Assembly (NCBI GenBank): GCA_005880075.1
Contig: VBJT01000021.1
Span: 1 to 11,828, forward strand
Reading direction: 5' to 3'
DNA: 11,828 nucleotides
DNA from: Chloroflexota bacterium
GTDB lineage: Bacteria > Chloroflexota > Dehalococcoidia > SM23-28-2 > RBG-16-64-32
Shown: in pieces, positions 6,543 through 11,828 of the stretch
Position numbering within the stretch: position 1 is the stretch's first letter
Layout: the number at the start of each line of letters is the position of its first letter
Program-made: the position numbers and the translations under genes
Notes under the pieces: generated by a model
What the model was told of the DNA's origin: nothing
What the model saw: the letters and a program-made list of their open reading frames with translations, nothing else
Database searches by the model: none

Positions 6543-7157
6543 ATGATTAGCACCCGCAATATGGGCCTTGCTGAGCGAATCGCCGAATCGCTTCGAGTGC
6601 ATCCGTCTGTCGATGCTGTCACCCTAGCCGGCTCGCGGGCGAGAGACGAGGCCGGGCCGCTTTCGGATTGGGACTTCGACCTGGAGACGAGCGACTTCGG
6701 GTCGGTGGCCGAAGCGCTGCCCGCATTGATGCGGCCGCTGGAGCCGCTGGCGCAGCAGTGGGACCGGCTGAGCGATCACGCCTGCTACATGCTGATACTG
6801 CCTGGGGCGGTCAAAGTCGACCTGATCTTCGAGGAGCCGCATTCGGCGGAACCTCCATGGGCGCTGAGCGGGGAAACGTTGAAAGGAATCGACGACCATT
6901 TCTGGGATTGGACGATCTGGCTGGCGGCGAAGGACAAGGCCGGTAAGAGGGAGATTGTGCTGGATGAGCTCACCAAGATGCACGACCATCTCCTCGGGCC
7001 GCTCGGGGTGAGCGCGCCACCGGTGAGCATTGAGCAGGCGATCGCTGGGTATCTGCCGGCTCTTCGAGGTGCGGAGGAACGGCTAGGCATGAGGGTACCG
7101 GACGTGCTTCAGCGAGAAGTGCTAGACCGTCTGGCAGGACACGGTTATGCCTTCTGA
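6543..7157 (+). CDS. Nucleotidyltransferase-fold protein
   Basis: A 204-residue protein with the polymerase-beta-like nucleotidyltransferase signature: AGSRARDEAGPLSDWDFD gives Gly30-Ser31 and the metal-binding pair Asp42/Asp44, and KVDLIFEE supplies the third carboxylate, Asp93. Aminoglycoside nucleotidyltransferases and many uncharacterised stand-alone proteins share this fold. The C-terminal half is helical and has no resistance-enzyme motif I recognise, so I do not call it a resistance gene. ATG 6543 is preferred; a TTG at 6522 and an ATG at 6561 are in frame, and no ribosome binding site decides. It follows uvrC by 40 bases and its 3' end overlaps the HAD gene by 11 bases, suggesting translational coupling with that gene. 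Confidence 0.8.
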   Translation: MISTRNMGLAERIAESLRVHPSVDAVTLAGSRARDEAGPLSDWDFDLETSDFGSVAEALPALMRPLEPLAQQWDRLSDHACYMLILPGAVKVDLIFEEPHSAEPPWALSGETLKGIDDHFWDWTIWLAAKDKAGKREIVLDELTKMHDHLLGPLGVSAPPVSIEQAIAGYLPALRGAEERLGMRVPDVLQREVLDRLAGHGYAF

Positions 7158-7836
7158 GCCTCGCTTGCGCGCCGTGTTCTTCGATCTGGACGACACGCTT
7201 TGCGACACGATCGGGACGAGGGAGGCGCGGGCGCGCCGGGCGTTCAAGCACCTTTGCCGATTGCAAGCGGGGTTCGATGCGGAGACGCTGGTGAGGCGAG
7301 CGCTGGCGCCATTGAGCGAGCCGAGGTCGGCCGTGGGCGTGCGCGGAGTTCTGGCTGAGCTGCGTCTGCTCGACGCTGCGGAGGGACTAGCGGCTTTGGA
7401 GGCGGTGCGCGACTATTACGAGCCGCTGTGCCTCTTAGATGGCGTCCAGGAGACGCTCGAAGAACTAGCGCGCGTCTACCAGCTCGGCGTTATCACAAAC
7501 TGGGACTCGGAAGACGAGCAACGCCGGAAGCTCGGTCATCTGGGCGTCGAGTCGAATTTTCGGTACTTCGTCGTCAGCGCAAGCGCCGGCTATGAGAAGC
7601 CGGACCCGCGCATCTTCGAGCACGCTCTCTCGCTGGCCGGAGTAAAGGCGAGCGAGACGGTGTTCGTGGGTGACAGGCTAGACGTCGATGTCGGCGGGGC
7701 GAAAGCAGCAGGGATGCGCGCGGTGTGGTTCAACCACTGGGGCGGGACTCTCGATGGCGCTTCGCCGAGTCCGGACATGGTGATTGAGCGGTTCTCTGAA
7801 CTACCGGCCGTGCTAGTTGCGTTAGCGCGCAGCTAG
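7147..7836 (+). CDS. HAD-superfamily hydrolase (phosphatase type)
   Basis: A 229-residue haloacid-dehalogenase-like hydrolase. Motif I is FFDLDDT with nucleophile Asp13 and acid Asp15. Motif II is ITNWDS (Thr117), motif III is EKPDPRIF (Lys151), and motif IV is VGDRLDVDVGGAKAAGM (Asp176, Asp181). The helical stretch between motifs I and II (about 20-100) is a C1-type cap. The DLDDT plus EKPDPRIF pattern is typical of phosphatases acting on small phosphorylated metabolites; the substrate cannot be read from sequence. ATG 7147 lies within the end of the nucleotidyltransferase gene, so the two are probably cotranslated. It is convergent with the cupredoxin gene across a 29-base gap that holds no evident terminator. 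Confidence 0.9.
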   Translation: MPSEPRLRAVFFDLDDTLCDTIGTREARARRAFKHLCRLQAGFDAETLVRRALAPLSEPRSAVGVRGVLAELRLLDAAEGLAALEAVRDYYEPLCLLDGVQETLEELARVYQLGVITNWDSEDEQRRKLGHLGVESNFRYFVVSASAGYEKPDPRIFEHALSLAGVKASETVFVGDRLDVDVGGAKAAGMRAVWFNHWGGTLDGASPSPDMVIERFSELPAVLVALARS

Positions 7837-7865
7837 AGCTACCGCCGACATTCCCGCGTCGCGAT

Positions 7866-8351
7866 TCATTGGATCTTTATCTTGCCGGTCATCTCCTGCG
7901 GGTGGAAATCGCAGCGGAAGTTCAGTTCGCCCGGTGAGTTTGGGACCTGCCACGCCAGGGTCGCGGTCTCGCCGCTCTTAACTCGATTGGGATTAGAACA
8001 GGGGTCAGCGGAACCAGTGCAGAAGTCCTCGGTGAAATCGCCGCCCTGGCCGGCGATATGCATGTTATGGGGCGACTTGCCATCGTTCCTGATCTGAATC
8101 GTTGCTGTTGTGCCTGCCTGCACGGTGATTTCGTTCGGGTCGAACTTGTTGTCATGGAGGACAACGGTCGTGCCGCCCGGGGCGACTGATGCCGCAGGTG
8201 AGGAGGCGCTGGAGGTCGGGAACGAAGAGACCGTCTGTCCCTCTTCGCCGCTCGTCGCTTTGAAGGCGAAGAAGAACGTCACACCGATCATGAGGACGAG
8301 GAACGCGACGACGCCTTCGACAACGGGCAATCTCGCAAGGTCGAGCTTCAT
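7866..8351 (-). CDS. Membrane-anchored cupredoxin (blue copper) protein
   Basis: A 161-residue protein with an N-terminal hydrophobic helix (about 11-30) that should anchor it or act as a signal peptide, a Ser/Ala/Pro linker (about 41-60) and a plastocyanin-like domain to the end. Type-1 copper ligands are visible as His95 (SPHNMHI), Cys147 and His150 (FRCDFH) and Met154 (PQEM). A second His (98) and a Cys pair (111, 118), possibly a disulfide, lie in the loop between. A single Cys at the metal site argues against a CuA subunit of cytochrome oxidase. It probably carries electrons or binds copper on the outer face of the membrane. No ribosome binding site is obvious, and a TATATAT sequence lies 11 bases upstream of the ATG. 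Confidence 0.87.
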   Translation of the reverse strand: MKLDLARLPVVEGVVAFLVLMIGVTFFFAFKATSGEEGQTVSSFPTSSASSPAASVAPGGTTVVLHDNKFDPNEITVQAGTTATIQIRNDGKSPHNMHIAGQGGDFTEDFCTGSADPCSNPNRVKSGETATLAWQVPNSPGELNFRCDFHPQEMTGKIKIQ

Positions 8352-8362
8352 GTGCTGTCTTC

Positions 8363-8369
8363 ATATATA
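8363..8369 (-). promoter_or_regulatory. -10-like element for the cupredoxin gene
   Basis: TATATAT on the minus strand lies 11 bases before ATG 8351, so any transcript from it has a leader of only a few bases. No convincing -35 hexamer is visible. It shares a 76-base divergent region with pcm. Confidence 0.35.
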
Positions 8370-8404
8370 GCGAACGCTCCGCTTAGGCGCCACAAACGCG
8401 GTGC

Positions 8405-8410
8405 TATACT
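8405..8410 (+). promoter_or_regulatory. -10-like element for pcm
   Basis: TATACT (5/6 to consensus) lies 17 bases before ATG 8428. It overlaps an in-frame GTG at 8401, which supports placing the real start downstream at 8428, after the GGGGA at 8416-8420. No good -35 hexamer is seen. Confidence 0.4.
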
Positions 8411-8427
8411 CGAATGGGGATGTGAGA

Positions 8428-9093
8428 ATGGTGAATGTCGCGGCCGACAGGCTGAGCCAGGCGCGCCGCGCTCTGCTGGCAGACATCTCTGTCGAGATTA
8501 AGGACACGCGCGTCGTTGAGGCGATTGCCCGTCTGCCCCGCGAAGAGTTCGTACCGGAAGAAGTCCGGCAGTCGGCGTATGAGAACATGCCGCTGCCGAT
8601 CGGCTACGGCCAGACGATCTCCCAGCCGCTAATCGTCGCGATGATGACGGAAGCGCTGCTGCTGAACGGCAGCGAGAAGGTGCTGGAGATTGGCACCGGG
8701 TCGGGCTATCAGACGGCCTTGCTTTCAAAATTGGCGAATCACGTGGTCAGCGTGGAGCGTATCCCGGCGCTAGCTGAGAGGGCTGCCGCGGTTTTGAGCC
8801 GGTTGGGCTACTCGAACGTTGAAGTTCACTCGGGCGGTGACGGCCTCGGTTGGCCGCAAGCGGCGCCGTACGGCGCGATCATCGTGACAGCAGCCGCGCC
8901 TGAAGTACCGCGAGAGCTGCTGGATCAGCTAGGCAGCGGAGGCCGCCTCGCCATACCGGTCGGCAGCCGGGACCTGCAGGAATTGGTGCGGATTGTGAAG
9001 ACTCCGGAAGGAGCGCTGCGCCATAACCTGGGGCCCTGCCGCTTCGTACCATTGCTGGGCAGGAGCGCCTGGCCGGGGCACTCCGGCGACTGA
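8428..9093 (+). CDS. pcm: Protein-L-isoaspartate O-methyltransferase
   Basis: This 221-residue enzyme uses S-adenosylmethionine to methylate isoaspartyl residues in damaged proteins, starting their repair in the cytoplasm. Family motifs appear in order: RLPREEFVPEE (36-46), the hallmark GYGQTISQP (59-67), the SAM-binding motif VLEIGTGSGYQTALL (85-99) with acidic Glu110 at the end of strand 2, AIIVTAAAPEVP (150-161), and GGRLAIPVG (171-179). The length is normal. ATG 8428 has a GGGGA seven bases upstream; a GTG at 8401 would add nine residues that are not family-like and would overlap the promoter. Confidence 0.96.
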   Translation: MVNVAADRLSQARRALLADISVEIKDTRVVEAIARLPREEFVPEEVRQSAYENMPLPIGYGQTISQPLIVAMMTEALLLNGSEKVLEIGTGSGYQTALLSKLANHVVSVERIPALAERAAAVLSRLGYSNVEVHSGGDGLGWPQAAPYGAIIVTAAAPEVPRELLDQLGSGGRLAIPVGSRDLQELVRIVKTPEGALRHNLGPCRFVPLLGRSAWPGHSGD

Positions 9094-9157
9094 GTCTTTC
9101 GTAGCGCCGCTGCCATTACGGTTAACTCATGTGTGCGAAAGCGCGTTTCACTTCAAG

Positions 9158-9198
9158 AACATAAGATATCGCTAAGATTTGTTTGATATTCTTATGTT
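9158..9198. repeat. AT-rich inverted repeat upstream of the Xer gene
   Basis: The left arm AACATAAGATATC (9158-9170) pairs with the right arm GATATTCTTATGTT (9185-9198), with one bulged base and a 14-base centre. The surrounding 9150-9210 is clearly AT-richer than the rest of the window. It lies 58 bases before the recombinase start. It may be an operator, a promoter region or a recombination-related site. The outer arms contain TTATGTT, the core of a XerD half-site, but the arms are too far apart for a standard dif site. Confidence 0.55.
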
Positions 9199-9235
9199 AT
9201 CAACAAAAACCGTCCGGTGATTCGCTGGACAGGCG

Positions 9236-9246
9236 AAAGGAGGTGA
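9236..9246 (+). promoter_or_regulatory. Strong ribosome binding site for the Xer gene
   Basis: AAAGGAGGTGA is complementary to the 16S rRNA 3' end over its whole length and lies nine bases before ATG 9256. It fixes that start in preference to the in-frame ATG at 9304 and stands out because most other genes here lack such a site. Confidence 0.85.
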
Positions 9247-9255
9247 AAATAGAAT

Positions 9256-9585
9256 ATGGCAACTAGCACGTTAGACCGGCGCAGCATAGCAGGGGGCTCG
9301 GGCATGCGGAAGTCGACCGATGGCTTCTTGAACTACCTCTCGGTCGAGAAGGGGGCCTCCGCCAATACAGTTGCGGCGTACCGCAACGATCTTCAGCAGC
9401 TCGCCGACTTCATTAGGTCCCGGCCGGGCGCAAAAGGCTGGCAGTCTCTGGACCGCGCGACGATACAGGACTTCATCCTCCATCTCAAGGAGCGCGGGTA
9501 TACAGAGACGTCCGTCGCGCGCAAGGTGGCCGCCGTGCGTTCCTTCTTCACGTTTCTCAGTGCGGAAGTCGCCGAGGGTGGGTAA
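9256..9585 (+). pseudogene. xerD: XerC/XerD-type tyrosine recombinase, N-terminal part
   Basis: This frame encodes the SAM-like core-binding domain of a Xer recombinase: FLNYLSVEKGASANTVAAYRNDL (about 24-46) and the helical stretch to VAAVRSFFTFLSAE (about 91-104). Xer proteins resolve chromosome dimers or integrate elements by binding paired half-sites. After AE (codon ending 9567) the expected link of about 11-12 residues with a DPT-like core is missing, the frame shifts, and a stop is met at 9583. The start is set by the strong ribosome binding site; the first 16 or so residues are an unusual extension. XerC rather than XerD is possible. Confidence 0.83.
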
Positions 9586-10168
9586 AAGCCTGCCGCGGGC
9601 GATTAGCCCTAATGAGGTCGACGAGCTCCTGGAGCAGCCGGCGCGGCGATCGACGCCGGAGGCCAAGCGGGACCGCGCCATGCTCGAGCTGCTTTATGCA
9701 ACGGGCATGCGCGTCACTGAACTGGTATCGCTTGACGTTTCACACCTCATCCTGGATCCCCGCAGTCCATACGTCCGGTGCATGGGGAAGGGTGCGAAGG
9801 AACGCGCCATTCCGATCCATGATCAGGCGTTAGAGGCTGTGGTCGATTACCTGGAAGAGGGGCGGCCGCTGCTCGTCCGCAATCGGGACGAGCCGGCGTT
9901 GTTCGTCAACCGGCGCGGCGAGCGTCTGACCCGGCAAGGCTTCTGGCTAATCCTGAAGGGATACGCCAAGTCCGCCAACCTGAGCGCCGACATCACGCCT
10001 CATACTCTTCGCCACTCCTTCGCCACACACATGCTGAGAGGCGGGATGCCGTTACGAAACGTTCAGGAAATGCTGGGGCACGCGAATATCTCGACCACGC
10101 AGGTTTACACACACCTCACAAGCGACCATGTCCGAGAGGTCTACGAAAAGGCTCATCCGCGGGCGTAG
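9569..10168 (+). pseudogene. xerD: XerC/XerD-type tyrosine recombinase, catalytic domain
   Basis: This frame carries the catalytic domain of the same recombinase, beginning at SPRVGKSLPRAIS. All active-site residues are present: Arg in TGMRVTEL, Lys in GKGAKERAIP, His and Arg in HTLRHSFATH, His in LGHANIS and the nucleophile Tyr in TTQVYTHL. The C-terminus (SDHVREVYEKAHPRA) has the usual length. The frame is open upstream to about 9371, but that part is not homologous to recombinases, so the coding join is near 9568. The catalytic domain alone would lack the core-binding domain. The break may be a real deletion or an assembly error; the intact motifs suggest it is recent. Confidence 0.87.
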
Positions 10169-10186
10169 TCACAGCGTAAATAGAGT

Positions 10187-11828
10187 GTGTTGAGAGGGAG
10201 GGCGACAGCAGCAACCGCCGTTGTCGCCCTCCTTGTCGTTGTCGGCGTGGCCTGCGGCGGGGACGACAACGGAAGCCCGACCGCGAGCACGACTGCAAGC
10301 CCGGCCGCCTCGCGCACGATCGCTCCGACACCCTCGCCGGGGCCATCGCGCTCACCGGGGGCATCGCCCTCGCCGAGGCCGAATCCGGATGCACCGCCCG
10401 AGCGCGACCTGCTCGACCTCGCCCATCGCTACCGCGGGGTGCCGCCGGATAGCCCCCGCCTGGCCCGCGAGTTACCGTTTGGGTACGAGGTGGGAAGCCG
10501 CGACGATTTCCAGATCCTCGACCTTACGGGTCCGTCGGTTCGAACGGTCGGGGCGACCGTACGCTACACGACGGACCACGCATACTTCTTCGTACAGGAA
10601 GGCATCGATGTGTCCGACGCTACAATGGCGAAGATCGGGTCAGACTTTGAGACCTTTGTCTATCCGACGGTGCATTCGCGGTTTGGCAGCGAGTGGACTC
10701 CGGGGGTGGACTCCGACCCGCGCATCACGATCTTCCACGGAAACTTGAACGGCGCCGGCGGCTACTTCAGCGGCGGCGACGAGTATCCGCCGGCCGTCTC
10801 GGCGAGAAGCAACGGTCGCGAGGCTGTCTTTCTGGATGGCAGCGTGCTGGCATCCCCCGGCCCGACATATAACGGCCTGCTTGCGCACGAACTCCAGCAT
10901 CTCGTGCACTGGCATGCGGACTCGAGCGAGGATTCCTGGGTGAATGAAGGGCTTTCACAGGTCTCAGCGGAGGAGCTCGGCGGCGGGCATAACTGGATAA
11001 GCGCTTTCCTCGCGAACCCGGACATGCAGCTCACGTTCTGGCCCTCGTATGCGGGAGCGGCCGTCCACTACGCGGCGGCGGAGCTATTCATGAGCTACCT
11101 GCTCGACCACTACGGCGGGCGCCAGAACGCATCTGCCTTGCTCGCACAGCAAGCAGACAGCATCCGCGGCGTGCAGGCTTATCTCGCAGGATTTGGAGTG
11201 AGTTTTACGGACGTGTTTGCCGACCCTTCTCATGATGCGCGGACGGGCGCCGCGACAGACATTGGAATGGGCTCGGGTCAAGATGACGTGAGCCAGTGGG
11301 GCGCTGATTACCTGCAGGTGGGTTCGGCTGGCACCTTTAGCTTCGACGGGGCCGACGACGTCTCGATCGGCGTGCCGGCGCTGGACGGTCCCTTCTGGTG
11401 GGCCAACCGGGGCGACAGCATCGACACCAAGCTTACCCGCGAGTTCGACCTCACGAAAGTCACGAGCGCCACCCTCCGCTTCTCGACCTGGTACGACATC
11501 GAGTACGGCTGGGACTACGCTTACGTTTCGGCCTCGACCGACGGGGGCAAGACCTGGCAGGCGCTGCCGGCCACCGACTCGACCGACTTCAACCCGGTCG
11601 AGGCAGCTTACGGCCCCGGGTACACGGGGCAGAGCGGGAAATGGGTGCAGGAGGAGGTCAATCTCGCTGCCTACGCGGGCAAGAAGGTGCTGGTGCGCTT
11701 CGAGTACGTATCCGATGACGCGACGAGCCTGACCGGGTTTGTCGTCGACAACATCGAGGTGCCTGAGCTGGGCTACCGTGACACTGCGGACACCCCCGGC
11801 GATTGGACGGCGGATGGGTTCGCGCGTG
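10187..11828 (+). CDS. Secreted M6-like zinc metalloprotease (immune inhibitor A-like), 3' end off window
   Basis: At least 547 residues are visible and the frame stays open to the edge. From GTG 10187 a short positive end leads to a hydrophobic stretch (about 9-21) and a cysteine in VACGG, a signal or lipoprotein-type leader with an imperfect lipobox. A Thr/Ser/Pro-rich linker follows to about 70. The zinc site is HELQH (His234, Glu235, His238), with Glu254 in WVNEGLS as likely third ligand. After about 370 comes a beta-rich region typical of immune inhibitor A C-terminal domains: WWANRGDSIDT, LTREFDLT, WYDIEYGWDYAYV, STDGGKTW and FVVDNIEV. It likely degrades extracellular protein. A stop at 10181 rules out a longer start; TTG 10190 is an alternative and no good ribosome binding site is present. 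It begins 18 bases after the Xer gene. Confidence 0.85.
   Translation, partial: MLRGRATAATAVVALLVVVGVACGGDDNGSPTASTTASPAASRTIAPTPSPGPSRSPGASPSPRPNPDAPPERDLLDLAHRYRGVPPDSPRLARELPFGYEVGSRDDFQILDLTGPSVRTVGATVRYTTDHAYFFVQEGIDVSDATMAKIGSDFETFVYPTVHSRFGSEWTPGVDSDPRITIFHGNLNGAGGYFSGGDEYPPAVSARSNGREAVFLDGSVLASPGPTYNGLLAHELQHLVHWHADSSEDSWVNEGLSQVSAEELGGGHNWISAFLANPDMQLTFWPSYAGAAVHYAAAELFMSYLLDHYGGRQNASALLAQQADSIRGVQAYLAGFGVSFTDVFADPSHDARTGAATDIGMGSGQDDVSQWGADYLQVGSAGTFSFDGADDVSIGVPALDGPFWWANRGDSIDTKLTREFDLTKVTSATLRFSTWYDIEYGWDYAYVSASTDGGKTWQALPATDSTDFNPVEAAYGPGYTGQSGKWVQEEVNLAAYAGKKVLVRFEYVSDDATSLTGFVVDNIEVPELGYRDTADTPGDWTADGFAR

Noticed and set aside
6543..7157. Aminoglycoside resistance gene, or antitoxin/toxin pair with the HAD gene
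   Set aside because: Only the general nucleotidyltransferase signature is present, with no resistance-enzyme-specific motif and no HEPN or other partner; the HAD protein is an ordinary phosphatase type.
9158..9202. Canonical dif site
   Set aside because: The half-site-like arms are 27 bases apart, not 6, and only one arm extends beyond the TTATGTT core.
10395..10420. Third copy of the 46-bp repeat (similar CCCGAGxGCGACCTGCTCGA string)
   Set aside because: Only about 25 bases are similar, and they encode PPERDLLDLA in the metalloprotease, a natural part of that protein; chance similarity is more likely.

Overview
The window is GC-rich bacterial chromosome. Most genes are housekeeping types: a large Lhr-family helicase, UvrC, a protein-L-isoaspartate methyltransferase and a Xer recombinase. 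A J-domain membrane protein with paired GTWLV-type domains, a membrane-anchored cupredoxin and an immune-inhibitor-A-like secreted metalloprotease point to a Gram-positive-like or Chloroflexota-type organism. That placement is inference from gene content only; no rRNA or other phylogenetic marker is present. Several genes (J-domain protein, uvrC, the nucleotidyltransferase, the cupredoxin) have no clear Shine-Dalgarno sequence. In three of them a -10-like hexamer lies just upstream of the start, which suggests very short or leaderless mRNAs.

Layout. Positions 1-2266 (minus strand) hold an Lhr-type helicase that runs off the left edge. It is broken by a frameshifting deletion near 1891 and carries two in-frame insertions of repeat-like DNA. 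Positions 2306-3283 (minus) hold an alpha/beta hydrolase whose last 45 or so codons are made of repeat-like DNA shared with the helicase region. From 3284 to 3444 lies a divergent promoter region with a perfect 8-bp palindrome. Positions 3445-7836 (plus) carry the J-domain protein, uvrC, a nucleotidyltransferase-like gene and a HAD hydrolase; the last two overlap. The cupredoxin gene (7866-8351, minus) is divergent from pcm (8428-9093, plus). An AT-rich palindromic stretch precedes a Xer-type recombinase (9256-10168, plus) that is split by a second frameshifting deletion. A secreted or lipoprotein M6-like metalloprotease (10187 onward) runs off the right edge.

The genes do not form one pathway. 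DNA maintenance (Lhr, UvrC, Xer) and protein maintenance (J-domain protein, Pcm) are the common themes. I see no defence island, CRISPR array, tRNA or insertion sequence. The most unusual signal is a set of small palindromic and repeat-like segments that sit inside coding sequence, with two conserved genes each missing about 11 codons and losing frame at one point. No stretch over 300 bases lacks a gene.
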